Under the pieces are notes generated by a model. That model made no database searches. It was not told the origin of the DNA and saw only the letters and a program-made list of their open reading frames with translations. Shown in pieces: positions 1 through 12,660 of a DNA stretch of 64,000 nt. Source of the stretch: Chinchilla lanigera (taxonomy: Eukaryota > Chordata > Mammalia > Rodentia > Chinchillidae). The translations under genes and the position numbers were made by a program. Location of the stretch: the NCBI RefSeq assembly GCF_000276665.1, contig NW_004955404.1, positions 35,300,025-35,364,024 on the forward strand, in the 5' to 3' direction. Positions within the stretch are counted from its first letter, which is position 1. The number at the start of each line of letters is the position of its first letter.

Positions 1-179
1 CAGGCAGGAGCTGTGCTGCTAAGCTAAATCCCCACCCACTGAGCAACTACTTTGAAGATAATATGTTAGTTTCCTATCATCTTATTTTGAAACTCTGTAT
101 CATTTTTATTGTTTTTGTGTTGTTTTATTTTTGTTTTTATTTTGTTTTTGTTTTTTTTTCTATTTAAAATAAAATTCAA

Positions 180-300
180 AAACAAGAAATTGAGACTCAA
201 AGAAGGTTAATAATTTGCCCAGTGCTGTCAGATTTGCAAAGAGGCAGATTGTGAACTAAAGTCCTTATCTATACAGCCCTGTGAACCATGATTTTGCCAA
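180..300 (+). repeat. MIR SINE fragment
   Basis: The stretch follows the 3' half of a mammalian MIR element: a GAAA-TGAG-CTCA-like start, then a GGTTAA...TTGCCCA segment, then the region that in MIR reads as an allowed-variable tail. It is diverged and has no poly-A tail, as expected for MIR. MIRs are ancient and immobile. The assignment rests on motif order alone. Confidence 0.5.
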
Positions 301-1220
301 AATCCACAGGCCACTTTACAGTGGTGGTCAATGCATTGCATCTAAAGAAAAGGAAAGAATAGTATGGTTTTATAATATGCACAGACACATACACACAGCA
401 ATTTTTGGCAAGCTGATTATTTCAAATACTTTTTAGATTCATTTAAGGACTGTAATTCAAAGAAGACTAAAATAAATGTTTTATTTGAAAAATTACATCT
501 ACAAAATATTGAATCTAGTACAATTTTCTTGATGAGTAATTCATGTTTCTCTAACACATATAACTAATTCTGAGTGATAAATTTAAATAGTATGCAATTA
601 GTAGAATGAGTGCAGCTGGGACATGGGGACACACCGTTACAGCGGATGGAGGATATGCATACTTCAAACAGTACAATTGGCAAGCAGAACTGTTAGTAGC
701 AGCAACACAAAACTGTATAAACAGTGAACCATTAATAATACTAAGATGGAAAGCAAACTAGACAATCCTATTGATGTGATAACGTACACTGGACTACAAA
801 ATAAGTGTTTGTTCAAAGGACAGGATACCAGAAAAAGACTAAAGATTTATTACTTTTAAAGGAGTTTTAGATAGGAAAGAACAAATGCATATTTATAGGA
901 GATATTTTATAATTAATTTTAAATGATATACTTGATATAACAATAAAGTAATAGATTAAAACATATAAAGTAATATAAGTATATAAGTTATATAACCTAG
1001 TCGTTACCTTAGACTAACAGTATATATTTTTAAAATGTTATATAAAGTTTTTCTCAGTTCAAATGTGGATTTTGCTGTAAATATCAACTCAAGGATTGTG
1101 AAAGTTAACTATGTCAAAGTTTTATGAAATACAGGGAAGCTTTTGAAGCAAAGGTTTAAGTATATTCTTTTAAAAAATATTATAGAATGTAGATTATCTG
1201 CTAAATAATATCTAAGGCAT
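301..1220. other. Unassigned AT-rich DNA, no gene seen
   Basis: I see no open frame of note, no recognisable repeat and no RNA gene here. The segment around 600-850 is slightly less AT-rich than its flanks and could be unique sequence or a very old repeat. Confidence 0.6.
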
Positions 1221-1221
1221 A

Positions 1222-1350
1222 TTTCAATCATTTTTTAATCTGCATAGCAGCACTACAAGTTAGGTAATATATTATTACCTTGTAAAAGTGGAAATATGAG
1301 AAGCAGAGAGGTCAAGCAACTTGTCCATGATCACAGACTTATTCAGTACT
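1222..1350 (+). repeat. MIR SINE fragment
   Basis: The order of motifs matches MIR: a segment corresponding to the CAACCCTATGAGGTAGGTA part, then ATTATTACC, then the AGAGAGGT-AAGCAACTTG-CC segment and the GGTTGCAATTCAA end. This is a better preserved MIR 3' half than the one at 180-300. Confidence 0.65.
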
Positions 1351-1879
1351 AGGGTTGCAATTCAATAAATTTTTCTGCAACATAAATCTTGTAATAAATT
1401 TTGCTTTGTTTCCTCCATGGAGGAAAACTTTGAACAAGAATTCAAGACTGCAAAATAAACAGTTTTTCCTATCTCATTCTTAACAAATCACTTATACTTT
1501 CAGATTTTTTTATGTTTTTTTCATGAGTTCAATGTATGACTTTCTAATTATTAGAAGTTTTCTAAAAAGAGATCTGTGTTCTGCAATGAGGTATTAAAAT
1601 TTTTATCACTTTAGAAAAGCAAAAATAACAAACAGTAAAGAAATTTAGATGACATTTAATAGTTTATTAATATATGAAATAATAAAAAAGGTAGATATTA
1701 CTAAATCTGTGATATAATTATGACTAAGAAAATATCAAGAGTTAAAAAATTACCTATTTTACTTGGAAAAATATAATTTTATATTTCTTCAAATGAGTTT
1801 AAAATATAAACAAAAGTCATTTCTCAAGAAAAATATTTGTTATAAAATAGCAAACTACCAAAACACAATAGAACAAAAT

Positions 1880-1880
<1 letters not shown>
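1351..1880. other. Unassigned AT-rich DNA, no gene seen
   Basis: Very AT-rich sequence with no open frame worth calling and no repeat family I can name. Confidence 0.6.
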
Positions 1881-1918
<38 letters not shown>

Positions 1919-2060
1919 GAAAGAGAGAGAGTGTCTTTCTGAGTAGTTCAGGCTGGACTTGAACTCACTATGTAGCCCAGGCTGGCCTCGAACTCATGGC
2001 AATCCTTCTGCCTCAGCCTCCCACATGCTGGGATTACAGGTGTGTGCCACCACACCAGGT
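1881..2060 (-). mobile_element. B1-like SINE, reverse orientation
   Basis: A run of about 35 T (the poly-A tail on the other strand) is followed by the reverse complement of a 7SL-derived B1 monomer. It includes the doubled 'actatgtagcccaggctggcctcgaact' type segment and ends with the 'gctgggattacaggtgtgtgccaccac' motif that is the reverse of the Pol III promoter end. The long unbroken homopolymer suggests a fairly young insertion. Open frames crossing it are SINE artefacts. Confidence 0.88.
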
Positions 2061-2111
2061 GATAGTAAATTGGTTTTAGTAGATGAATTTTACAAAAAAA
2101 CGTTAACAGAA

Positions 2112-2495
2112 TTTCACGGTATTTTAAAAATTTTACATAAAAGAAAGAAAACATATTAACAAGCACTGATACATTTAGAAAATGACACAAAAACAATACA
2201 AGCAATACAGAATTTCAGACAAGGTGATAGGAAATTAACAATGGTTGTTGTATGACATACTGATATCTTAAAATTGGATACTCAGATAAACAAATATAGA
2301 CATGTAAGATTGATCAAACACTTAAACATTAACTGTTCCTTTCAATAAAGTAATAAAAGTCAATAGTGCAACTATGTTAGCTATCTTGTGTATACATAGA
2401 TACATATTTTTCTCCCTTTTTCTTTTCTCTTTTCCCTCATCCCAGGTGTTCTTTCCTTTTGAGCAGTTTCTTTTGAAACTTTTAGTGAGTGGAGA
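2112..2495 (-). mobile_element. LINE-1 3' UTR fragment, reverse orientation
   Basis: This stretch belongs to a family present several times in the window (11612-11990, 13434-13687, 38883-39116, 58625-58862). Read on the minus strand the copies end in an A-rich tail. The copy near 11.6 kb is followed by reversed L1 ORF2 sequence, so I assign the family to the 3' UTR of a rodent L1. Copies share long stretches such as the tttcagaca-ggaaattaac and taaacattaactgttc segments. It carries no coding part. Confidence 0.65.
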
Positions 2496-2499
2496 CAAA

Positions 2500-3084
2500 A
2501 TAACTGTAAACATTGCAGCATATGATTAACACATATAGCTGACAATTATGGCAAAAATGTAGAGAAGTACATTTATAAAAATATGAAACAAGAATGTTTT
2601 AGAATTTTCTGTAAACAAATCCCAAAGAAGCATAATGTGAATAACTGGAATTTTAAAATGGAAGCATGGTTAAAAATTAGAAAATCTAACATATAATCCA
2701 GCATGTGAAAAACGACAGGGAAATAAAATGACACTTTCCGTGGGTAGTGATAAGACATTTGATTAGGGTAAACATCAATATATGATTAAAAGTGGATTGC
2801 AAAGGTAGTTTCCAGGATACCTCTATAATACTGCAGAAAATGTCTCAGAGCAAAGGTCATATTGAAAACAGAACAGTGCCAAGAAGCACACCATAATCAC
2901 TACTATTTAAAATTGTTCTGAAAGTACAAACCAACACAGTTATCAATAAAGAAATGCAGACATTTAAAAGAAACAGGCAAAATTCTTTTGCTAGTGTAAA
3001 TGGAAAATAAAAACAAAAAAATCAGAAAAAAAAATAGAAACAGGAAGTGATAAGTGCATCAGAACTGATTAAAAAAAAGCAGTC
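2500..3084. other. Unassigned AT-rich DNA, no gene seen
   Basis: No coding sequence or clear repeat. A-rich runs near 3005-3035 may be decayed retroelement tails. Confidence 0.5.
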
Positions 3085-3285
3085 ACAGAACTGAGCATGA
3101 CAAGGACATATGACATCTCAGCTACATTAGAGGCTCAGGGAGGAGGATTCCAAGTTCAATTCCAGCCCAGAGGACTTGGTGAAACTTTGTTCAAAACACC
3201 TGGGTTGGGCTTGAAGCTGTAGCATGGTGTTTGTATGGAATGCACATGCTTCTGGTCCTGGGTTCAATCCCCAACAGTATATTGT
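3085..3285 (+). mobile_element. Dimeric B1+ID SINE (diverged)
   Basis: A diverged 7SL-type monomer (3085-3195) is joined to a tRNA-derived ID-type unit (about 3200-3285) that ends in a ggttcaatccccaac B-box-like motif. This left-B1, right-ID arrangement is the dimeric (B1-dID/B4-type) SINE of rodents. Many substitutions show it is old. Confidence 0.6.
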
Positions 3286-3394
3286 TCATGGAAAGAAAAA
3301 CTTATATTTTCATCTCATGTTCTGTTATCCTTGAATGAGGTTAATCTTTATTCTTATAGATTAAGTAATGTTAGTGAGCATACATGGACTACCT

Positions 3395-4130
3395 AGTATG
3401 GCAGTTAATTCTGTCACCTTCTTTGGCTTGAAAGACATCTAGGAGATTAGTAAAGCACGATGTCGTGCATATGGGTGCTGGACAGGGGGTGGGTGGGATT
3501 TGGGGACTGTATCTGGTTCCTGGTCCCATTTCCTCTGGTGTGCTTCTCATGCCATCCCCTTCCCCGATGACATGAGAGGAGATGCTTGCTTTTGCTGTGC
3601 CCTTGTGCTATGATGCTTCTGTCTTGGAGCCAGTTGATGATGGACAGAAACCTCTAAAACTGTGGGCCAAATTAAACCTCCTTTTTAAGATGTGCATGTC
3701 ATGTATTTTGTCCCAGCAGTGGGAAAGCTGACTAGCACAGAAAATCGCTAGAGAAATGGAGTTCTTGGTGCGACTATATATGATCGTGTGGTTCCGAAGC
3801 CGACGGAAATGGTTCGGAAAGCACTGAAGACATCAGCTGCAGAAGCCCTAGATGGACACTGTTCTCAGGAAGATTGTTCTCAGGGATTCAAGGGGAGTGA
3901 GGATTGCCTGGAGGCCACGTGCGTTCCATTCTGATGAATCTCTCCATGCCTTAAAACGGTCTGTGAGTTTGAGTTACCTGTTGACTTTGACTAACTGACC
4001 TGGTGGAAGAAATTTCAAGACAGCCCATGAATCATACTGCTGGCTGGTTTCAACCAGATACTGAGTAAGAATTGGAAGCAAAAAGCACAGCAAAAAGATT
4101 TTATCTCTCCTCATTTCCAGGAAGGTACAT
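3395..4130 (+). mobile_element. ERVL-MaLR-type LTR with part of its internal region
   Basis: The first about 345 bp are an LTR: the 3' end carries the typical run of a 'gccaaattaaacctcc' polyadenylation-type segment, 'tattttgtcccagcag' and a terminal 'gctgactagcaca'. Sequence after 3740 continues into what resembles the non-coding leader of MaLR internal regions, including a 'ctgacctggtggaagaaatttc' segment. No open reading frame for a viral protein is present. It is therefore a decayed 5' LTR plus leader, not a complete provirus. Confidence 0.6.
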
Positions 4131-4134
4131 TTTA

Positions 4135-4800
4135 TTTTTTTCCTTCTCAAATTTCACACACTAGACACTACTAAAAGGACCTTGTCAACAGTGGCCCTTT
4201 CTTACATATTTTGCGAATAGGTTGATTTGCCATTTTGAGTGTTTAGTCTGCTACACGTTTTTGCCTTGCTTAGTTTCATGTGTATATCAGTAGAAAATTA
4301 AGAGAAGTTGTATCATAAATAGATAGAAAGAAGACATTTTAAAATCAAAGATTAAGTTTTAATGTTGATGATGAAATACCACTTATCTAAAGTCAGAAGT
4401 TTTCACTAAGTTTTTCCTTGATAATTTGTTTATACATTTCTCTTGAGTTATTTAGGGAAAATTTCTAATTAATAAAAACTAAAAACATTCATTTTGTATA
4501 GATATACAGTCATACTGTTTCATACAGTAATATTTATTCCTTCATATTCATGATATTATAAGCCACTTTTGGATGAGAAATTGATGTATATTCTATTTTT
4601 AGACTGATACTTCTTGTTAAACAGAATGGTGAAAAATAAAAAAGTAGAAGGATCAGCAGCAACTACATGATTACAACCCATGCCATCTACCCAGAACATG
4701 GTTAAATTCTGTTAGGCTCAGCAGAGTGGTAAGAAGAAGCAATATTGTCCACTGATTTTTCTCTCTATTATATGTAAATGTTTCTGAGACACTTATCAAT
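4135..4800. other. Unassigned AT-rich DNA, no gene seen
   Basis: No open frame, RNA gene or confident repeat seen. Confidence 0.55.
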
Positions 4801-5600
4801 ACCATTATTCAATTAAAAATTAGATATTGCATTTTTCTATTTTAGGATTTACTTTTGTATATTTTATATAGTTTCTATTTATCTGTTGATATTTTCTGTC
4901 TTTACTTTCATTGTCAGCTTATATTCATTTATTTATTTATTTATTTTTTGAGACAGACTCTCACTATGTAATTCTGGCAGGCTTGAACTCACTATGTAGC
5001 CGATGCTAGCCTTGAACTTGAGGTGTTCTTATTGCCTCAGCCTCCAAGTGCTGGAATTACAGACATGTACCACCATGTCTAGCTTTGCTTAAATTCTTGA
5101 AAATAATTTTAGTATTTAAAAATCTTGGGTATTAATTTCAAAATCTGAGTCAGCTCATGACTGGTTTCATTTCCTTGTCTTTTCTCTTTAAAATGACTGG
5201 TATTTTCCTGTTTCTTCATTTCTTTATATTTCAAAGACTTCTTGTTTGTATTCTGGATATGATACAGTGTATTGTTGAAACTCTGGATTTGTTCATGTTC
5301 CTCAGAGAACTTTTCTTCCCCTTTAGGCAGATAGTTGACTTAACTGAACTCAATTTTTATATTCTATCTCTTACACTCTTAACAAATTGAACAACCTTAA
5401 ATTCAATTTCAATTCTTTCAGCTTTATCTGGACTGTTGAAGTCTTCTCTAAGGATGTGCTGATCAAGGATCAGGCAGGTTGCTGGGGAGAACTTATACCT
5501 TCAGTTTGATGTTCCCTCTCTCTGTCTAGCTCCTATGTGGCATTTGTGCCCCTAAGAACTGGTGGTGGTAGTCACCCCAAATTTTTACCTTCAGTTCTTT
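4800..5600. repeat. Possible ancient L1-related repeat, split by a SINE
   Basis: The sequence on both sides of the B1 at 4921-5090 resembles a widespread ancient mammalian repeat. It has an 'aatctgagtca' stretch, then 'tattttcctgtttctt', then an 'actctggatttgttc' segment and a 'gttgacttaactgaactc' segment. I remember this block as L1M-related but cannot fix the family or strand. The open frame at 5157-5390 falls in it and is not a gene. Confidence 0.4.
4921..5090 (-). mobile_element. B1-like SINE, reverse orientation
   Basis: Starts with a (TTTA)n-rich tail, followed by the gagacagactctcactatg segment and the duplicated 'actatgtagcc' part, and ends with the reversed box-B region near 'gctggaattacagacatg'. 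Moderately diverged from the copy at 1881-2060. Confidence 0.82.
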
Positions 5601-5944
5601 AAGTCAGTTAACATTACTGGCTTTTACATCAGGGATTTTATGGTATTAGCCATGACCTGCCTTTAACATAAAACCTGCTAAAAGCAAAGACACTCAAATT
5701 ATTCAATTTCATACCTCTGGGTGATTCCCTCTTTTCAGAATCTTAACTGTTTTTCTTCACCTTTCAGTGCTTTGGGTAGTCAAGGATGATGATGATGTTC
5801 AGATTTCATAGCTGGGATCTTGCTTTAATGGGCACTTAGTAAGGCTTTCCAGAAGCAGATTCCATAGGATTTTTAATACTTAAATTAGTAGCTTATACCA
5901 TCTAAAGCTATGTTTGTCTGTTTGCTTGGTTATCTGTTCTTCAA

Positions 5945-6112
5945 GTACTGGTGGTTGAATCTGGGGCCTTTTATATTGAGCTGCATTTGATCCCTTTTTC
6001 TTTGAGACACTAAATTTGTGAATTTGCCAGACTGGACTTAAACTTGAAATTTTCCTACCTCAGCCTCCCAGAGTGCTGAGATTACAGGCATTTACCACCA
6101 AGACCAGCTACA
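5945..6112 (-). mobile_element. Dimeric B1+ID SINE, reverse orientation
   Basis: The left part (5945-5990) is a reversed ID-type tail ('tggtggttgaatctggggcc' ... 'gagctgcatttgatccc'). It is followed directly by a reversed B1 monomer ending in 'cagagtgctgagattacaggc'. Old and substituted. Confidence 0.65.
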
Positions 6113-6144
6113 AAATGGCTCTTAATAAAGGTACTTTTTTTTCC

Positions 6145-6215
6145 TGGAGAGTGAATATAGATCAGTGAACATACTAAGCCCATGCTTTATCACTGAGCTA
6201 CATCACCACGCCAAG
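6145..6215 (-). repeat. ID-type SINE remnant
   Basis: A short stretch ending in 'actgagctacatcaccacgcc' matches the reversed 5' half of an ID SINE. The rest is too decayed to delimit. Confidence 0.35.
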
Positions 6216-9200
6216 AACTTGCTCCTAGGGACATGTCTACAAAAACTCTTACATCTTGCACACTTTCCATTTTCTTGTCTATCAAAAACCGGATTAAATA
6301 ACCTTAAGTTATTGCAGGCTGATCAGGCCTGCAATCTCCCAAGCAAGTAGACAGCGAAGGCTTAAATAAATGAGACAATGGAAATGATTTCAGGGCTGCA
6401 AGAGGGACTAACTCTCTTACAGCTTCAGTATTCTCTGAGTTAGTCAAAGACTTCTCTGGGTGGCCCATATTTATTTGGTTTTCAAACAAAGGAGAGGATA
6501 CTCAAGAAAACAGGACCTTGGGAGAATTTTCCTGAGTAGTTAATTATGTTAATCAGGAGAACTACCTTATGTTTAGGTTGGTATTTATTGTAGGAGTGTG
6601 GGGCCTGCAGCTGCAGTCTCCTTGTAGTAATTGGGGTTGGAACCAAAGGTCTTCAGCTGTGGCCTTATCTTGTCAGACAAGGTGCCTAAGCTTCAGACAA
6701 CTCACAAGTAAACATGGAAAGCCAATTGGTTAATATTAAATCCTTCTCAGAGCCACTTTGTAGTGGTCCCCAACACTCATCTAACACACTGTCATGATGT
6801 CTGAACTATTGAACAGTTTCTATAAGAGCATAAATGACAAATTGAGGCAGAGAGAATGAAGTGACTAGTATAAGCTAAGGGAAGAAAAGTAGGACAGTGG
6901 GAGAAGTGAGGACATGACTGACCCAGCTGAAGGAATCTGGTGTTGCTGAACATCAACCTCTGGTCAGATAAGGAGAGCAAACCCTACTTGTTGGTCCATG
7001 AGGGTCTGGTGTTTTGTTTCATCCAACTAAATGAAATCATAACAGGCGCAACTGTGTGTGTTTAACTCTCAGGTTCCTCCCTCCACTGATAAAAATTATG
7101 AAGTTTACCCATTGGGAAATATATGGATATTTATTAGTGCAAAGTTGGTATCTCAAAGTATTGATATTATATTTAAATATGCAGTGGCTCCATATTATTT
7201 TACTACTGCTAGTAATTAATATATTCAAGTTTTAAAGAGTAGCTTTCTACACTAGGAAGGATTCAAGGTTATTTATAAAATATGATTGTGCTGGGAGATT
7301 TATATTCCCCTATACCTTTGCAAGAGGTAGATAAAGAAGTGAATGCAAAATTAGCAAGTAATTTATTCATTTAAAGCTGATTATGCAAAAAAGTAATGCA
7401 TATTTGCCTCTTTGGAAAAATAAACAAACCAAAAGTTAAAGCAAATAAGCAAGTAGTAGAAATAGCAAAAACAGTTTAAATCACAATCTTAATTGACTTT
7501 TAAATTTAACATAAAATTTAAAAGATAAATGAATGCAAAATTGTTTTAATATTCAGAAAAGGAGGTGGCATAAGGTGCTTATATTTTATGTGGTTTATTT
7601 TAGAATGTCTCCTCTCACTTAGTGATATTAGTTTCTTTTTCCATCTGTTAGAGACTTAAATAAAATATGAGCTGCTGTCCATTATACTTTGTAGAAAAGG
7701 CAAATGTAAACACTTTGCCCCTCTTTTCACTGTGAAATACTGTGCCTTTTGCTTTTTAGCTCATGCATTTATTTTTAACAAATTCCAACATTAAATTATC
7801 ACATTTTAATTTTTAAAATGTTTTAAGTTAATTATGCTACTAATTAATAAAATAATCAAATTTATATTTATTTCCAGATAGTCTCAACTACTAGTTTTTG
7901 AGTTAAGACAATGCCAATACATTATAACAGGGGAGAAAAGCCTTCAAAATACTGATTCATTTTTTCTTTACTACCTTAAAATTAATGAATGACATTCATA
8001 ACTGCATGCTTAGAAAGATGAGTATATTACTAAGATAATTAGCAGATTACTACATTTAAAAGTAATCCAGATGGTAATTGGTGTTATGGAGACAATGAAG
8101 TAAAATAAAGTGAAGGTGTCTTCAGGAGGCTATTTTTGATAGTATGCAAAGGGAGTACCTGATTTATACTTGAACAGAATTATTGTTCTAGGATGCACAT
8201 ACAAGCACACTTCTTGTGACAAAGTTGTAAGTGAATAATAGTTTTAACCATTTTTTCCCTGTGTCATTTGTTTTCAGATTAGTTGTCCATATAGTTGAGA
8301 CCCACTTCTATGTTTTATCTTTATCCTACAACCTGCAACATTTTGCCAAGACATTGTCTTCATCTCTGTATCAGTAAGTTTTCAGTGCTCTATCTTAAAG
8401 TTTCACGTTTAAAATGGAAAAGAAGATAGAAGGGGGAACCACATGACATTCCAAGGACATCACCTGGGTGTAACACAGACCATGTGCATTTACATCATTT
8501 GTTAGAAAAGGTCACATAACCTCATCCGGTGAGACTGAAGCTGAGAACAGATATCTTCACATGGACAGATAAAATCTGGGGCTACTATTGCACAGCAAAG
8601 ACTGGAAAAATTCTCATTTCATACAGACTTTTACCATGGACTTAAATGAAGAGATGAAGCAAACTGTTGAAATTTGGGGAAGTTATTTTCAGAACACTAG
8701 TTCATTAACTGTTTTCTCATTCTGTACCAGTCACTTTGGTTTCTCTTTCTACAGACCTAATTATTACACTTTCTGGTAGTGTTCTAAGGATATCTGCACT
8801 TTGCTTATTACTCAGTATATTTCTTCTCTTCTTAATATCACAAACATTCTGTGTAATTTAGGTTCACCGTGTCTTTCTTCTTCCATTCCCATGTCTGCTA
8901 CTTAGCTGAAGCAGTGAAATCTTTTGAGATACTGCGTTATTCAACTTTCAAATTTCTATTTGGCACCCGATCATATTATTTATCTTCTACTTTTCTGCTG
9001 ATAATTCTGTATGTTTATTTTAAAAGTCCATGGGGCATGATGATACATCTTTTGGTTAATTTCAACTTCTAAATCATCTTGGTGTTGATGTTTTAAATTA
9101 ACTTAGATTATATACTGGAGCTTATGCATATGATGTTGTAAATTGAGTTCTGTTAAAATCCTTTAAATGTTATGGTGCACTTTTTTTCTTATTTATTTTA

Positions 9201-10165
9201 GTAGGCAACTGACATGTTCAGGCTTAGACCAAAATTTTGATTTGTCTACTGTGAGAGTGCTTCCAATGCCAGTTCAATTTCAGTGTGCTGTTTGAATTGA
9301 CTTGTATATATGTACTCAGAGATTTGTCAAAGATTTAAGTGTCAGGGTGTACTATGTTTCATACTCATGTACTCTAATATTTCTTTAAAATATAACTGCG
9401 TAGCACAAAAGTGCTTTGCATCCCACAAAATGCACAACTAAAAAGGGGAATAATTCAAATTATAGCACCTAGAAGTTTTTGAACAGTAAACTAAACTGCT
9501 ATTGTAAAATCCTTCTCGGACGTTTTAGCCTTTTGAAGGGTGCTTCCAAATTTCAAAAACCTTACTGTATTCCAAATCCACTTTGTAACTATGCAAAATA
9601 TTTTGATACAATGAAGAGGAACATTGTCTGAACAATTACTCTTTCCTGTTAGTAAACTTTGTTTGACTCTATTACTCATAATCTAAATTTGGGCACAGAA
9701 ATGGATATAGCAGACGTTCAATACTATGCTAGGTGGATATAACCCAATCTATACAGCAGTATATTTCCTGGAATTGTTTTTAAGAAAAATCACGAATTTT
9801 TCCATGAACAGCCATTCTCATGTACAATGCTAACCTTAGAACTTGCAGGTCAGGCATTCCTCTTCTCTCAGGTCATAATACTGTTCTAAATCAGAGACTA
9901 AATTATGTCTAGTAATCTTCTGGTGAGAAAACTAGGTACAGGCTTAAAGAATCATCTAACTTTACAACATTAGCTATTACATAGATTTTAAACAAAAGGA
10001 TTTGTTAAATTTTATTAAATTCCAACTGTGTATAACAACCTATAAAGATAAGTGATATATAAGAATGTCAAAGTTAGAACCCCCATGTTCAAAACAGTTC
10101 TTATTTTGTAGTGGTATATAAAACAATTAGGAAAATAATTTTTAAAAAATGACTATACGAGAAAA
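6216..10165. other. Long unassigned stretch, no gene seen
   Basis: Nearly 4 kb with no recognisable coding exon. Open frames here (longest about 67 codons) show no domain. Part of 6560-6790 is less AT-rich and may be an old LTR, but I cannot support it. The block near 9220-9310 looks like single-copy sequence. Confidence 0.55.
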
Positions 10166-10166
10166 T

Positions 10167-10320
10167 TAACATTTATTGAAATTTCACTACATGCTTGACC
10201 TTGTTTTCTGTAGTTCAAAGCCTTTCTTCCATGTCATATGAAATAAGTGATATAATTTTCCCCATACAGACTCAGAAAAGAGTAATCATTTCCAAAAACA
10301 TTCAGTATTCAAACACACGT
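10167..10320 (+). repeat. MIR SINE fragment
   Basis: Begins with 'aacatttattga', matching the MIR core start, and continues through a segment equivalent to the MIR 'cccattttacagatgagg' part ('ccccatacagactcag'). The 109-codon open frame at 10195-10524 runs across it and is rejected as a gene. Confidence 0.5.
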
Positions 10321-11611
10321 TTGAAGCAAAAAAAAAAAAACCTTGCAGCAACATTTTGGGATACTTCCTATGAGAGATGCAAACAAAGTGACACCACATT
10401 GAGGAAAAGGAAAGAAATCTACTTGTCTGATCACAAGCAGTTTGTGGAAGTGGTGGCATTGGATATGGGTAAGATATCTTTAGTGTTGTGGAGAGAGAAT
10501 TTAGAATGTTCAGCATCAGCTTGAGCTCACAAGTTGGACAATTAATTATTCATTTATTTAAGAAACTATCAGTGCTGAGCACTGGGTGTCTTTAGTGGAG
10601 GGAGTGATTATGGAGAGAAGCTGAGGTTGAATTTTAGGTTGTTTGCCATTCACAACCGAAGTTCACTGAGAACAGCAAATAGGTCTTGATTTACTAACTA
10701 CCAAGTGTATTTGATAGAATGGGAAGAGGAAGACATTCACTGGTAATGAATTTTGAGTCTTTGTAATTGAGAGGACAGACATATCCTTGAGGAAGTAAGA
10801 GAAAACAAGATACACGATAATTGATTTTGAGAAAATAGTATTTTTACACTCAGTTTATTGTACACTCAGTTTAAGGTAAGGATGAAGAACCTTGTGGATT
10901 TAGCTATTAAACAGTAGAGTTTTGTAGTTGTTGTCATTATTGTTGGTATTATTTTTTGGATATGACTGAAGATCTAAACACAAACCAAGACACCTCAGTT
11001 TGGGAGATAGCTGCAAACTATCTTTGAAACTCTCAAAGCTGATGGAATCACCCATGGACCAAGTTTACAGACAGCATAGGAAAGTATAAAGGTACTTAAA
11101 TGTAAAGATTCTGGAAAACAAACAGGATCAATGAAGCAGAAAAATGACACCTCACTTTTTTAATGCTGACATGCTGTTATCATGTCATACACACCCATGC
11201 ACTAACACAGAGCCAGGATGCCTTTGAAGAAGAATAGATTCTTTGGAAGAGATCATCATTTTTCTTTTTGTAAATAGTACTTTCATCTTTGTCATGATGG
11301 GCTTTATAATATTTTAGGATACTATTAATTAGTAGTTTGGGTTTTCTCTGCATTGTGAGAAATTCTGAGAAAACCTCAGTGCTCTTTGTCACACATGGAG
11401 ATTAAGTAAATGACCTAAACATTAGGAAGAGCATTCCAAAACCTACTGAGGAAGATCAGACACTAAAGAAGAAAACACGTCAACAGATATAGGAATTAGG
11501 GTGTAAATCCAGAAGGGGTGCATGGATATTTCTCCAAGAAAAGGCTGTGTATTTCTACTCTACATGAGAAACTCCCTTTTCTGTGCCTAGAGATGATTCC
11601 GTAAATTTTAG
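10321..11611. other. Unassigned DNA, no gene seen
   Basis: No coding exon or named repeat. A 13-bp motif is repeated at 10845-10857 and 10861-10873, a minor local duplication. Confidence 0.55.
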
Positions 11612-12535
11612 TGAGAATTTCTTTTTAATTTTAAAGATAGCAGAACAAAACCACATTCACAAATACAGAGACATAAAGAAAATACCATAGCATAAAAAAT
11701 AATAAAAACTACAGAATTTCAGACAAGATGATAGGAAATTAACCATGGTTGTTGTGTTACATATTGTTGTCTTCAAACTGGTTACTCAGTTAAACAAATA
11801 TAGGCATATAAGATTGATTAAACATTAAACATTAACTGTTCCTTTCCATAAAGCGATAGAAATTAGTAGTACAATTATCTTAGCTATTTTGTGTATACAT
11901 ATGTACATATTTTCCCTTTCTTTTCTCTTTTCCCTCATCCCAGTTTTTCTTTCCTTTTGAGCAGTTTCTTTCCCTTTCACAATATCTACTATACCTTTTA
12001 GATTTTATTTATTTTTTCAGGTTTTAAATAGGTCCCTGAGACACTATCAGTAGTGAAGTTTCGTATTAGTCAGATAGAAAGGAGAGGATCATGAACTCTT
12101 GTGTAGGAGCCTACACTTCAAGATGCAGGTTTGTGCTGCCGATCATTGAAGGAAGACAGCATGGAGGCCAAGGGTAGACTCCCCTTCATTTTTTGATGGG
12201 TTTATGGGCTATTTCTTAGATTTAGCAATTACAAATTGTGCTGCTGTAGACATGGGTGTAAATATATCACCGTAGTATTATACTTTTAACTCTTTCTGGC
12301 AGATACCTAGGAGGGGAAAGACTGGGTCAAATGAACCCTTAGTTTTAATTTTTTGAATCTTTGTAGAGATTTCCATGTTGCTTGTCCTGATTTATACTCC
12401 CACCAGTGGAGAAAGGTTCCTTTTTTCCTCACTACCTTGCCACCATTTGTTATTCCTTAATTTTTTGATGATAGGCATTCTTTCTGGAGTGAGATAGAAT
12501 TGTATATTCTAGATATTTGTCCATTGTCTGAGGAA
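11612..12535 (-). mobile_element. LINE-1 3' end (ORF2 tail plus 3' UTR), reverse orientation
   Basis: 11612-11990 is a copy of the L1 3' UTR family seen at 2112-2495. 12171-12535 resembles the reversed 3' part of L1 ORF2: 'gtgctgctgtagacatgggtg', 'gactgggtcaaatga', 'atactcccaccagtg' and 'caccatttgttatt' fall in the order found in reversed mammalian L1s. About 170 bp between the two parts are unassigned. Frames are broken throughout, so no reverse transcriptase product is possible. This copy links the UTR family to L1. Confidence 0.7.
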
Positions 12536-12646
12536 GTGGGATCTCTCTCTCTCTCTTGTTCTGTTAGTTTTTTTACCATGTGTGCACATCACAAAAAAAG
12601 CCCTAAACAGATGCCAGTGAGTTTATTTGGACTTTCCAGCCCTTAC

Positions 12647-12660
12647 AATTTTGGAAAATA
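12647..12660. repeat. Target-site duplication, left copy
   Basis: The 14-bp sequence aattttggaaaata is repeated exactly at 12779-12792, bracketing the ID SINE between them. Confidence 0.88.

Noticed and set aside
10195..10524. 109-codon open frame, plus strand
   Set aside because: It overlaps a MIR fragment and an antisense frame of similar quality, and has no domain.
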